Of a stretch of 64,000 bases of DNA, positions 43,255 to 51,894 are shown in pieces. Where the stretch lies: assembly GCA_029309925.1 (NCBI GenBank), contig JARKND010000001.1, positions 2,356,001-2,420,000 on the forward strand. Reading direction: 5' to 3'. The notes under the pieces are model-generated. The model searched no databases. It worked only from the letters and a program-made list of their open reading frames with translations, and was not told where the DNA came from. The DNA is from Fulvivirgaceae bacterium JP3-4 (GTDB lineage: Bacteria > Bacteroidota > Bacteroidia > Cytophagales > Cyclobacteriaceae). The stretch's first letter is position 1, and every line of letters begins with the position of its first letter. A program made the position numbers and the translations under genes.

Positions 43255-44118
43255 ATGGAAATAACAAAGAGTTCAAAAGCAATTGCCGTGGCGACAACGG
43301 CTTTGTTCGTAGCCTGCTTGTTTTGGCTGATGAACACAAAACGGATCAACAGTTCACTTGAAGCCGGACTTCAGGAAGCAAAGCTTAAGTCGGAGGCGTT
43401 GCTGTCAGAAAAACTCCTGCTTGAGAAAGACATTCAGAAATTCAAAGATCAACTCGCACGCCTGAAGGACGAAAACGGAAGCCTTGACAACCTTCTGAGA
43501 AGCACAAGTGCAAAGTTATCTGATCAGGAGTCTGAGTACAACCGTATGAAACGCGAAAGCGCCTCGCTCGGTCGGATCAGGAAGCAGCGGCAGGAACTTC
43601 AGGCGTTAAAGAGTCAGCTGGAGAATGAACTCACGGCACTGAAAATTTCATATGCCGCTCTCGAAGAAAAGAACAGTAAACTCAACACGATGGTGGCATC
43701 GCTGCAGGAAAGAAATAAAATTCTGAATGACGATCTGAACAAAGCGATGTTTGCAGCGATCGATCAATCGCAGGTTCAGGCAGTGAAAGGAAAAAGTGAC
43801 CGCCTCACTGTCAGAGCAAAGCGGACGAGAAAGCTCATCGCGAATTTTGAAGTTCCTGCAAATCTCAAAAATCTCAGTTTCCGCATTACTGATTCCAAAG
43901 GCTCAGTCCAGACTTCAAACGAAGGTAACATTGCTTTCACTTCTGTGCCATCTGAGAAAAGCTTCACTGCATCTTCAGAAAGAGAGGCGGAAGGAAACCG
44001 ATTACAAAAGGTCGAGATGGTTTACATCCCGAAAGAGAAGTTGAGGACAGGACTTTACACCGTTGAGATCCTGAACGATTACCTGTATGTGGGCAGTTTG
44101 AAGGTTAAGCTGAAGTAG
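43255..44118 (+). CDS. Membrane-anchored coiled-coil protein
   Basis: The product of 287 residues has one N-terminal transmembrane helix (about 10-26) and a long coiled coil (about 30-175; heptads such as LLEKDIQKFKDQLARLKDENGSLDN). A C-terminal beta-rich domain follows (about 185-287; RLTVRAKRTRKLIANFEVPANLKNLSFRI...). The layout resembles periplasmic scaffold proteins. It is controlled by cluster D and ends in a strong terminator. Function unknown. Confidence 0.82.
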   Translation: MEITKSSKAIAVATTALFVACLFWLMNTKRINSSLEAGLQEAKLKSEALLSEKLLLEKDIQKFKDQLARLKDENGSLDNLLRSTSAKLSDQESEYNRMKRESASLGRIRKQRQELQALKSQLENELTALKISYAALEEKNSKLNTMVASLQERNKILNDDLNKAMFAAIDQSQVQAVKGKSDRLTVRAKRTRKLIANFEVPANLKNLSFRITDSKGSVQTSNEGNIAFTSVPSEKSFTASSEREAEGNRLQKVEMVYIPKEKLRTGLYTVEILNDYLYVGSLKVKLK

Positions 44119-44139
44119 CGCTCACACTTTTTTCCAGGC

Positions 44140-44172
44140 GAGCCAATTCCAAAAATGAATTGGCTCTTTTTT
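44140..44172 (+). terminator. Intrinsic terminator of the coiled-coil gene
   Basis: GAGCCAATTC (44140-44149) pairs perfectly with GAATTGGCTC (44157-44166), followed by TTTTTTCTCT. Confidence 0.93.
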
Positions 44173-44190
44173 CTCTAAAATCATATCCTT

Positions 44191-44598
44191 ATGACAAAAT
44201 CGCAATGTTGTCTCCTTGTGGAAGACGATCCGGAAGATCAGGAATTGTTTCTCGAGGCGTTGCATTCGATGACCTCATCAGTCGGATGTTTCGCAGTAAA
44301 TAACGGTGAAGAAGCTTTACTCACTCTTATGCATAAGGATGTCATGCCGGATTACATCTTTACCGATCTCAATATGCCGAAGATGAATGGGCTTGAGTTG
44401 CTTGAGGCACTCAGGGGTTTCGAAAAGTTTCGTTCAATTCCTGTGATTGTTTTCTCATCCAACTGTTCGGATGATGTCGTCAGGCAAGCAATGCAACTTG
44501 GCGCCAGAGCCGTCTACTCGAAGAACAGATTTGGAATGGTAGTTGAAGTGATCCGGAAGTATTTCCCCGAGGCCTCGAGCCGGGCAACTTTGCTTTGA
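44191..44598 (+). CDS. Receiver-only response regulator
   Basis: The product of 135 residues is one receiver: LLVEDDPEDQELF, Asp in YIFTDLNMPKMNG, Ser in VFSSN and a shifted Lys (AVYSKNRFG). It follows the terminator at 44172 with only 18 bases, so its promoter must overlap the hairpin or it relies on read-through. No output domain. Confidence 0.92.
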   Translation: MTKSQCCLLVEDDPEDQELFLEALHSMTSSVGCFAVNNGEEALLTLMHKDVMPDYIFTDLNMPKMNGLELLEALRGFEKFRSIPVIVFSSNCSDDVVRQAMQLGARAVYSKNRFGMVVEVIRKYFPEASSRATLL

Positions 44599-44635
44599 AG
44601 AAGGTTAAATATGTCGAATTAAATCCTGGAGCACT

Positions 44636-44812
44636 ATGACAAAAATGGCATTGATTGAATTGTATGGACGGAGGTTTACACCATTTGCGCGCATTGCCGG
44701 ATTTATTGCAACGCTTGTTGCAGGAATTGTTGTAGCCTGTGAGGACGACAGGCAGCGCAATTTCCGGGATCACTGTCCGTCATTGGAACAGCCTGAGCCG
44801 GTTGCGAAATAA
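44636..44812 (+). CDS. 58-residue membrane microprotein
   Basis: ATG at 44636 with GGAGCACT just upstream encodes a basic N-terminus (IELYGRRFTPFAR), one hydrophobic helix (about 20-35, IAGFIATLVAGIVVAC) and a charged tail. It follows the receiver gene at 37 bases. Its stop lies next to a terminator for the opposite gene. Protein-like, but no homology can be tested. Confidence 0.45.
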   Translation: MTKMALIELYGRRFTPFARIAGFIATLVAGIVVACEDDRQRNFRDHCPSLEQPEPVAK

Positions 44813-44842
44813 AAAAGCAGGAATCCTTTGAAGAATTCCTGC
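44811..44842 (-). terminator. Intrinsic terminator of the lipoprotein gene at 44870
   Basis: On the minus strand GCAGGAAT pairs with ATTCCTGC (44817-44842) and is followed by TTTTTT (44811-44816). It starts 28 bases after the lipoprotein stop. Confidence 0.85.
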
Positions 44843-44869
44843 GAACTAAATTAAAGTGAAACCTTATCG

Positions 44870-46168
44870 TTACTGCGCTACCCTGATCAGGCCGAGCTGA
44901 TCTTCGCTGGCAGAGATCAGCGTCCACCCTGTGGTTGAATTCTGATCATTCTTGCTTGCAAAAATCCTCCAGCGATAAGTCTTGCCTCGAACAAGTGCAG
45001 GTATTGAGGCGCTGCCATCTGCATTAAATTGAATACTTGTCTGCGAAGAAGGGATTACAATACGCTTTGAAGGTAAGGCTTCACTCTTATCAAACCCACC
45101 CCAGATTACACTGCCTGTTGATGCGTCTGTAACTTCAATTACGTAGTCAGACGTGCTTGAGTAGGCTGTCCATGTGAACGTGGGCGTTGTTGACGTGACT
45201 TCAACCGGGTTATTTGTCGAAGCTTCGTTGGTTGGCGATACAATGGAAACTGAGCCAGTGACATCAAACGTCAGTTCCAGATTGTTATTCCCACTGAAGC
45301 TCACAAGTGGTTCTCCGAATTTCGCGATGCGGTCCGGATCCATTACCCGTTCGTCATTCTTATAAGTTGCCCGCGCGATGTAAGTGCCGTCAGGAATGTC
45401 GGATATGGTGTAGGCCTGATTTACGGAAGCCGTGGTGAGTCCTGGAATCGTCTCTTTCGTCAGCGGATGTGCAAGAGAAACATCAACGTCTTTATTTCCG
45501 GCAGCAAGGTTTCGAACAGTGCCTGACAATTTTCCGCCCGTAGACTCCGTTAGTGAAATGTTCACATTATCTGTTCCTGCGTTTGTCACGACAGGCACCG
45601 TTGATGAACTCGAATTATGCTTAGCTATGTATGCCTTTACGGAGTAGGATCCAGCAGGGATATTATAAATTGCAAAGCGTCCATCAGAGCCGGAGACTGT
45701 TGAATAAGCTCGCGTCTTTGTGTTATCTTCAGCAACAACAAGTGCTCCGCCCAACCCCACTGTTGTTTTCACTGTGCCGGTGATATATCCGGAGTTCGCG
45801 GTCGTTGACGGAAACATTTCCACCGACTGGTCATTAGTCTTTCCGACTTCAATCGTAAAAGGCACTGCCTCCATTCCTGCTGCCGGGACTTGCTCATATC
45901 CTTGCTTGTAAAATTTCAGAAAATAGTTTCCCGCAACGAGTTCAAATACAAACTGGCCGTTTGCATTTGTTATGAGCGTGCTCCCGGTGGGTGAATTATC
46001 ATTTGCGTCAAAAACTATTATCCTGACACTCTCCAGTGCTGCTCCACTTACTGCGTCTGTAACTCTACCCGCTAATTTCCCGGTCGCAATTCTTGGACCA
46101 TCCTCGCCACATGAGATCGCGAAAAAAATTAGTGCTAATAATGAAATTGATCGTAACGTTTTGTTCAT
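44870..46168 (-). CDS. Lipoprotein with carboxypeptidase-regulatory-like repeats
   Basis: The product of 432 residues has a lipobox ending at Cys20 (FAISC). Three Ig-like carboxypeptidase regulatory domains follow: GKLAGRVTDAVSGAALESVRI, then GYITGTVKTTVGLGGALVV and GKLSGTVRNLAAGNKDVDV. A C-terminal Fn3-like part (PTFTWTAYSSTSDYVIEVTD) closes the protein. Likely a surface protein that binds carbohydrate or another protein. Substrate unknown. Confidence 0.88.
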   Translation of the reverse strand: MNKTLRSISLLALIFFAISCGEDGPRIATGKLAGRVTDAVSGAALESVRIIVFDANDNSPTGSTLITNANGQFVFELVAGNYFLKFYKQGYEQVPAAGMEAVPFTIEVGKTNDQSVEMFPSTTANSGYITGTVKTTVGLGGALVVAEDNTKTRAYSTVSGSDGRFAIYNIPAGSYSVKAYIAKHNSSSSTVPVVTNAGTDNVNISLTESTGGKLSGTVRNLAAGNKDVDVSLAHPLTKETIPGLTTASVNQAYTISDIPDGTYIARATYKNDERVMDPDRIAKFGEPLVSFSGNNNLELTFDVTGSVSIVSPTNEASTNNPVEVTSTTPTFTWTAYSSTSDYVIEVTDASTGSVIWGGFDKSEALPSKRIVIPSSQTSIQFNADGSASIPALVRGKTYRWRIFASKNDQNSTTGWTLISASEDQLGLIRVAQ

Positions 46169-46455
46169 CTGCTTTTATTTAGTCGAATTCGGTTGCTTTG
46201 AGCAGTCAAAATTAAGCTGATCATTTAAGCGCAGCAAGTTTGGCTGCTTTTGATGACTGAAAAGCGTTTTTTGAGCAGCAATATTACATTTGCGATAAAA
46301 GTGGACGAGAAGGGACGCTAATCGCTTGAACGTTGATTTTCCGAATGAAAATTTTAACATTCACCCTTAATATTGGCAGGTTTGGCGCAGTTACCCAACG
46401 ATTCGCGCATAGGGTAATCACCCCAAATTCCCTAACTTTAAATACGCCATTAGCT

Positions 46456-46791
46456 ATGTCAAAGTCAGACAGTCCGTTGAAACGATTTTCCAACGTTGAT
46501 GAGAACGTGGTGAAGAATTTTTCGGGCACCCTGAAGACCATCCTCGAGCTGGAACTTGCGGCCGGCAATCGTATCGTTGAAACTTTCGAGTCTAAAGAGG
46601 GCAGTTTTCCAATAGCAAATGCGACAATGATCTTCCTTGCAATGCCTTTTAAAACACCCATTCAGCGAAACATAAAAGATATCGAATACACAGAATCCAC
46701 TGACAGGCACTACTGGCAGGGCGAATACTTCGATAAGGAAACGCGGCAGTTTCTTTGTTGCGGATTTGGTGATGTGAATTTTGAAAAGTGA
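46456..46791 (+). CDS. Hypothetical protein, 111 residues
   Basis: The ATG at 46456 (MSKSDSPLKRFSN) is preferred over upstream open frame. The soluble product has an alpha/beta feel and an acidic stretch; near its end is FLCCGFGDVNFEK. No family recognised. It stands between a divergent lipoprotein gene and a convergent sialidase gene. Confidence 0.7.
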   Translation: MSKSDSPLKRFSNVDENVVKNFSGTLKTILELELAAGNRIVETFESKEGSFPIANATMIFLAMPFKTPIQRNIKDIEYTESTDRHYWQGEYFDKETRQFLCCGFGDVNFEK

Positions 46792-46837
46792 ATCGAGCTG
46801 CGGCCCTTGAACTGGTTTTTCAACGTGGATAAATATT

Positions 46838-47872
46838 CTAATTCTCTGTAGGCTGAAGGACAACGTGCTTGATATTTTTTCGGTTGTACGTGTAAGTAAT
46901 GTGCACGTTGCCATCATTCGCTTGAATCACTGAGGGATAGCTATACTCTTCTGTTGTTCCGTGCTCAAGCACTGCAATGTCGTTCCACTTCATCCCATCG
47001 CGCGAAAGCGCTACATGCAATTTCGATCTTCCGTTATACCATTCCTTGCCAGGAACCTCAGGATTGTATACGATCAGCAGCTGTCCGTTGTGCAGTGTAA
47101 TCGCATCTGTTCCTGAGTTTGGATTGAGCAAAGACGTTGGTGTCAGTTCACTCCAGCTACGCCCCCAGTCCATTGATGATGCCTGCATCACGTAGCCGTG
47201 TTTGCTCCGGCAAAGCACCTGTAGCCTTCCATCTGTGTGCCGCACGATGCTTGGCTGAATCACATCGTATTTTCCGGCAGTATCAATCGGAATAAATTTC
47301 CAGCTGCGGCCGCCATCGGTTGAAAGTTCAACATGAGCTCTCCATTTCTTTTCCGTTTCAGTACTTGACGGTGAAAGGATCGTTCCATCATCAAGTTGAT
47401 ACGGTTTATTCTTGATCGGGCCGAGAAAACCTTCGGGCAATCGTTCGGGCTTTGACCAGGTTTCTCCGCTGTCGCGGGATGTCATTACCATACCCCACCA
47501 TTCTCGCGGATTAGGACCTACTTTATAAAACAGGTGAAATGTCCCGGTCTTGTCTTTAAAAAGCACCGGGTTCCATGTGGGGTATCGTAGAGTATCGTTG
47601 ACCACCCCATCGGCAACAATGACAGGTTCACTCCATTTGTTATGCTTTAGTCTGCTCGTCCAGATCCCAACGTCCTGGCTACCCTCCTGCGATCCTCCGA
47701 ACCATGCGACAAGTATTTCGCCAGTCTTTACTTCAATAAGTGTAGATGCGTGGCATGCTTTGAATGGTGGATCGGCTACAATAAGTTCCGACTTCGACTT
47801 CCAGCCTAATTGCGCAAAGGATGGCAGCGCGGCCTGCAAGACTAATTGTAGTAATATGAAATGTTTCTTCAT
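46838..47872 (-). CDS. Secreted BNR-repeat (sialidase-like) protein
   Basis: The product of 344 residues has a signal peptide (cleavage near SFAQ, residue 21) and a six-bladed propeller pattern with Asp boxes: SRDSGETWSKP, STDGGRSWKF, SMDWGRSWSEL and SRDGMKWND. The start KACHASTLIEVKTGEILVAWFGG matches the BNR_2 exo-sialidase type. It may cleave or bind sialic-acid or other sugars. Confidence 0.88.
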   Translation of the reverse strand: MKKHFILLQLVLQAALPSFAQLGWKSKSELIVADPPFKACHASTLIEVKTGEILVAWFGGSQEGSQDVGIWTSRLKHNKWSEPVIVADGVVNDTLRYPTWNPVLFKDKTGTFHLFYKVGPNPREWWGMVMTSRDSGETWSKPERLPEGFLGPIKNKPYQLDDGTILSPSSTETEKKWRAHVELSTDGGRSWKFIPIDTAGKYDVIQPSIVRHTDGRLQVLCRSKHGYVMQASSMDWGRSWSELTPTSLLNPNSGTDAITLHNGQLLIVYNPEVPGKEWYNGRSKLHVALSRDGMKWNDIAVLEHGTTEEYSYPSVIQANDGNVHITYTYNRKNIKHVVLQPTEN

Positions 47873-47892
47873 TGTTTCGCTCCCGCATCCGA

Positions 47893-48414
47893 CTAATTTA
47901 ATCGATACCTGAAACCGAAGACCTGCAGGTTTCCCTGCATAAAGTCGAGATCAAGCGATCGTTGGAAACCGATCTTTTCATACATGGACCACGCATTTTT
48001 CATTGCATTTGTAGTATGGATGATCACTTGCCTTTGTTGCTGCTCACGTGCTTTATCGATGCAAGCAATCGTAAGTAATTTTCCGATTCCCAATCCCCTC
48101 GCTGTCTGTGCCACAGCCAGAAAGCGAAAACCCGCGGCTTCTTTCTCCTGAGTCGCTGTACCCCCGGAACCATACTGCTTCATGTCGCTGAAGTAAACCA
48201 CCGCACCCACTATGGAATTCGTTTCAGAAACAGCCACGAGAATTTCGGTGCCCGGACGCGTAGTAAGTTCACCGATGTTGGCGAGCTGTTGGTAATACCG
48301 GGGCTGCTCCTGCGGCTTGATGAATCCCTCAAGACCGGAGTAGACTTCCACCATTAATTGGCCGATCATGATGTATTCTGAAGTTCGTGCGTTGCGGACT
48401 GTATAGATGTTCAT
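47893..48414 (-). CDS. GNAT-family N-acetyltransferase
   Basis: From ATG at 48414 the 173-residue product has the acetyl-CoA-binding motif RGLGIGKLL (motif A) preceded by FLAVAQTA, and the later MKNAWSMYEKIGFQRS (motif B). It transfers an acetyl group to an amine; substrate unknown. It has no operon partner. Confidence 0.9.
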   Translation of the reverse strand: MNIYTVRNARTSEYIMIGQLMVEVYSGLEGFIKPQEQPRYYQQLANIGELTTRPGTEILVAVSETNSIVGAVVYFSDMKQYGSGGTATQEKEAAGFRFLAVAQTARGLGIGKLLTIACIDKAREQQQRQVIIHTTNAMKNAWSMYEKIGFQRSLDLDFMQGNLQVFGFRYRLN

Positions 48415-48525
48415 AATGACGCTAAGCACACAATGTAACACAAACGTTGCGAAATGTCATTATGATCGTTCGGGACTTCGGTCGTCAAAATTTTTCCGAA
48501 ATTGACGAACGTGCTATCTTTACAA

Positions 48526-49578
48526 ATGCTCAAAAACAGGCTGCGAGTCTACTCAGTTTTATTTTCTGTTGGGTATTGGATGCTCGCTGGATTTTACTTC
48601 GTAAGCGTCAGATACTTTGGGCACGGAGAATTTGCACCACCCGACCTGGACTATGCTGACGTAAGTACATATGCAGCAGTTGTGGGCTTTTCAATCGGCC
48701 TGCTCTTCGGTGCTTTCCCGTTAACCACATTGCTGGGACTTAACAAAAGAAGAAGTTTTCTCAGCGTTGTGTTCATTGGCACGAGCTGCTACGTTTTGTT
48801 CTTCTTGACGGTTATCTTCTTCGCAAGCCTCTATGGAAACTCTTTGCAGTTTGCGCTATCCTATGTTACGTCTCCTGAAGGCCTTATTACTCTTTTCCAT
48901 CTCTTTGTCGCAAGCTTATTGTATCAGTTCATCCTTCAGATCAACAAAAAGTTCGGGCCGGGCGTGTTATTGGAGTATACGTTTGGAAAGTACTTTGCGC
49001 CAAAGGCAGAGGACCGCGCGTTCATGTTCCTCGATCTGAGGTCTTCCACACAATTGGCTGAAACGCTAGAGCATGTCGCCTACAGCAGGCTGATGCAGGA
49101 TTGTTACGCGGAACTTACCGAGCCATTGCTCAATCACCGGGCACAGGTCTATCAATATGTTGGCGATGAAGTTGTGGTGACCTGGAAGATGACCAGATTT
49201 TTTTCAGCTTCGCTTTGCCGGCAATTCTTTTTTGAATTCACTGACAGACTCAGCGCAAAAAGTGACTACTTCATCAGAAGCTACGGTATCTGTCCGCAAT
49301 TTAAAGCGGGTGTCCACTGCGGTCCGGTGATGGTGGCCGAAGTTGGTGAAATAAAGACAGAGATCGCCTATCACGGAGATGTGCTCAATACGGCATCAAG
49401 AATTCAAAACCTTTGCAATCACTTCCAGCGCCAGCTTCTCGTTTCAGAATCGGTGGTAGCGAAGCTCGAGGGTGATGACGGGACGAAGGTGGAATTTGTA
49501 GCCGAAGTTGAACTGAAGGGCAAAGGGTCGAGAACAAAGGTTTATTCGATCACACGGGAAAAAAGCAGCGAGCATTAA
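48526..49578 (+). CDS. Membrane class III adenylate/guanylate cyclase
   Basis: The ATG at 48526 is chosen over an upstream TTG (48502). The 350-residue product has four N-terminal helices (about 12-140), then a class III catalytic domain: metal Asp in FMFLDLRSSTQLAE, second Asp in YVGDEVVVTW, and the purine-site/transition-state region KTEIAYHGDVLNTASRI. It makes cAMP or cGMP. A TATCTTTA sequence just before the start suggests a nearly leaderless transcript. Confidence 0.92.
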   Translation: MLKNRLRVYSVLFSVGYWMLAGFYFVSVRYFGHGEFAPPDLDYADVSTYAAVVGFSIGLLFGAFPLTTLLGLNKRRSFLSVVFIGTSCYVLFFLTVIFFASLYGNSLQFALSYVTSPEGLITLFHLFVASLLYQFILQINKKFGPGVLLEYTFGKYFAPKAEDRAFMFLDLRSSTQLAETLEHVAYSRLMQDCYAELTEPLLNHRAQVYQYVGDEVVVTWKMTRFFSASLCRQFFFEFTDRLSAKSDYFIRSYGICPQFKAGVHCGPVMVAEVGEIKTEIAYHGDVLNTASRIQNLCNHFQRQLLVSESVVAKLEGDDGTKVEFVAEVELKGKGSRTKVYSITREKSSEH

Positions 49579-49665
49579 AGCGCTTCGTCCTCCCGGCAGC
49601 ATGCCTGGCTTTTTCAAACTGAAAAATAAACGATAATTTAACGTTTAAATCTGACCCTTAATCCG

Positions 49666-50166
49666 ATGTTACGAAAATCTCTGGTGATCATGGCGTTTAG
49701 CTTGCCACTTGCTGCATTAGCACAGGAGGAAGCCGTTACGCAAAGTGGCAAAACGGTGCTGCTCTATTCAGACAATACATGGAAGTTCAAAGAAGAACTT
49801 GCAGACACCGTAAATTATGACACAGCAGCTATCGAAACTGCATCGGCTGACAGTACAGCAGCGCCTGCACCGAAAAAGCCAAAGGGATATTCCGACAAAG
49901 CAACGGGATTCCGCGGATTCCTCATTCCGGAACTTTCCCTTCAGGATTTGCCCGACCGGGCTGAGGGTGTTTATGAGTTCAAAGTAAAGATCAACAAGGA
50001 AGGATACGTGAAGGAAATCGTAACGATGGTTCGCGGCCCTCATGGACAGGCAGAGCAGCTCATGCGCAACACAATTATGCGACTGAAATTCCTGCCTGAC
50101 GGATCGATCGTTCCTCCCTTAACAGAAGGAACGATCCGGATTACCGTCTCAGCAGATCATCAATAA
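49666..50166 (+). CDS. Periplasmic TonB-C-like protein
   Basis: The product of 166 residues has a signal peptide (cleavage near ALAQ, residue 20) and a proline/alanine-rich linker. The C-terminal domain (about 90-166) resembles TonB C-termini: GVYEFKVKINKEGYVKEIVTMVRGP and LKFLPDGSIVPPLTEGTIRITV. No membrane helix beyond the signal. Function unknown; may interact with an outer-membrane receptor. Confidence 0.8.
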   Translation: MLRKSLVIMAFSLPLAALAQEEAVTQSGKTVLLYSDNTWKFKEELADTVNYDTAAIETASADSTAAPAPKKPKGYSDKATGFRGFLIPELSLQDLPDRAEGVYEFKVKINKEGYVKEIVTMVRGPHGQAEQLMRNTIMRLKFLPDGSIVPPLTEGTIRITVSADHQ

Positions 50167-50181
50167 GGCTTCACTGATTCA

Positions 50182-51102
50182 TCACAGCAGATAGAATGCT
50201 TTTTCTGTCTGGCGATGACTCAGCGCCTTCACGTGCGCAAAATCTCTCATCATCTCGCGGATGTCGCGCTCGATATTCGATGCAATAGTAGTCATCGGGG
50301 TATCAGTTGGCTTATTTTCAAATGGATCCTGAAGATGAATGGCCATTTTTTCCACAAACAGAAAGGCGGCCGAAATAAGGATCACAAGCGGAATAATTAT
50401 ACTTCCGAGATATTCTGTCAGCCCGAATGGCAGCAAAATGATGAACAGATACAGTGCAAAATTGATGTATAGCCCGTACGTTGTGGGAAACACTGTATTT
50501 TTAATGCGTTCGCATTTACCCATCGAATCACAGAGGCGCGTAAGTGTTTTGTCGATCTCCACCTGTTGGAACGGGTTCAGCCAGCCCTCTTCCGTTGCAA
50601 ACTTGATGTCCTGGCCGTGAAGGCTGAGCAGCGCGTTGGGGACATGACCATGTGCAGCCGTAAATTTCCTGTCCTTCTCTGCGAGCAGATCTTCAGCGCC
50701 TTGCATGGCATCTTTTTTCCGAAGCATATTTCCGAGACTATAGCACCACATGATCTGTCGTTTAGCAAACCGGTTGACAAAGTTGTCGACTTCTACCGAA
50801 TACTCGGGATCGTTGATGAATGTTTTCATCTGACGGATAAGCGTTCGCGAATCGTTCACGATAGCGCCCCAGATAATTCTCGCTTCCCACCACCGATCAT
50901 AAGCCTGGTTAGACCGGAAAGCCAATAAGAGCGAAATGATCGTACCTATAATAGATGGGATTGCAAGCGGTATGGTGACGTGATGCAGGTTCAGGTCTTC
51001 GTGAAAGAGACCGAACGCAACCGCGTAAACGGTCACCAGTGTCAGCTCGAATTTAATTTTTCCGAGAACGTATGTCCAGGGTATATTCTTCTTCAGCAAC
51101 AT
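50182..51102 (-). CDS. Bestrophin-family anion channel
   Basis: The product of 306 residues matches bacterial bestrophins (UPF0187): a hydrophobic N-terminal helix, then IISLLLAFRSNQAYDRWWEARIIWGAIVNDSRTL. Further helices are near 210-250, followed by DPFENKPTDTPMTTIASNIERDIREM. It forms a pentameric channel for chloride or bicarbonate. It lies downstream of the Usp gene on the same strand, with 21 bases between. Confidence 0.93.
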   Translation of the reverse strand: MLLKKNIPWTYVLGKIKFELTLVTVYAVAFGLFHEDLNLHHVTIPLAIPSIIGTIISLLLAFRSNQAYDRWWEARIIWGAIVNDSRTLIRQMKTFINDPEYSVEVDNFVNRFAKRQIMWCYSLGNMLRKKDAMQGAEDLLAEKDRKFTAAHGHVPNALLSLHGQDIKFATEEGWLNPFQQVEIDKTLTRLCDSMGKCERIKNTVFPTTYGLYINFALYLFIILLPFGLTEYLGSIIIPLVILISAAFLFVEKMAIHLQDPFENKPTDTPMTTIASNIERDIREMMRDFAHVKALSHRQTEKAFYLL

Positions 51103-51123
51103 AATTCATTTTGTTTAAGAGGT

Positions 51124-51792
51124 TCAGACTGCGAGCACAGGAAGTCCAAATTCCTCGTCAGAGCCATCAGTGAAATCGTTGGATGCAGCACTTCGCTTTC
51201 CCTTTACAATCAGGTCAATTTCCATACTTTTAACGATCGACTTTACGGACTCACCTTCGGGTATCATCGATTTGTGGATCACATGAAAAGCATATTGCTG
51301 GATAGCCGGAATGTGAGCGGTGTGAGAATCTCCAAGGTAAAGTGCCCGCTGAATTCCGTGATGAGGGATTCCATCCTGCGGAAGTAGCATCATGGGACAC
51401 CCTGACTGATGCAGCAAACGCATGGCGAACTGATGAACAAACTGCTTGCTCCTGGTAAACGACCGGGGCACTATGACCATTCCAACTTCGAATTTGCTCA
51501 GCAGGTTCTTCATGAGTGGCCTCGACAGGCCGAACTGGTGATCCACTTTAATTTTTTCCCTGAACTTCTTATCGAATTCGCGATTACAGAAATCCAGAAT
51601 ATTGTTCCGCTTCTCCAGATCGACAGCGGCCGCAGATGAGGTGAACAGAAGTTCGGTAATGGAGTCTCCAAGTGGTGAAATACTTAGCAGCACAATTTGC
51701 TTTGCATCCGCAGGACGGAGTTCAGCCGCAGCTTTAAGCGCGTGCTCTGTGTCCGATTCAAAAAGTGTTGGTATCAGAATGTTTGTTGTCAT
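51124..51792 (-). CDS. Universal stress protein-like protein
   Basis: The product of 222 residues has the UspA start ILIPTLFESDTEHALKAAAELRPADAKQIVLL. It is degenerate: the ATP-binding motif GxxGxxxxG is absent, and it is longer than a single Usp domain. It lies in line with the kinase/regulator pair and upstream of the bestrophin. Confidence 0.78.
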   Translation of the reverse strand: MTTNILIPTLFESDTEHALKAAAELRPADAKQIVLLSISPLGDSITELLFTSSAAAVDLEKRNNILDFCNREFDKKFREKIKVDHQFGLSRPLMKNLLSKFEVGMVIVPRSFTRSKQFVHQFAMRLLHQSGCPMMLLPQDGIPHHGIQRALYLGDSHTAHIPAIQQYAFHVIHKSMIPEGESVKSIVKSMEIDLIVKGKRSAASNDFTDGSDEEFGLPVLAV

Positions 51793-51876
51793 AATGCTTC
51801 CGTTTTGTTTATGTACAAATAAACGGTTGTGCTATTAAGACGTCCTGATGAGAGGATTAAACGATGATGAAAAGAT

Positions 51877-51894
51877 TTCTAATAAGATTCTAAT
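51877..51894. promoter_or_regulatory. TTCTAAT direct repeat, 11 bp apart, near second two-component locus
   Basis: TTCTAAT at 51877 and 51888 is the same heptamer format as the TTTTAAT arrays in 39.9-43.2 kb. It overlaps the 3' end of the kinase gene and lies about 85 bases upstream of the Usp gene start on the minus strand. In that direction the repeats read ATTAGAA. Confidence 0.45.
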
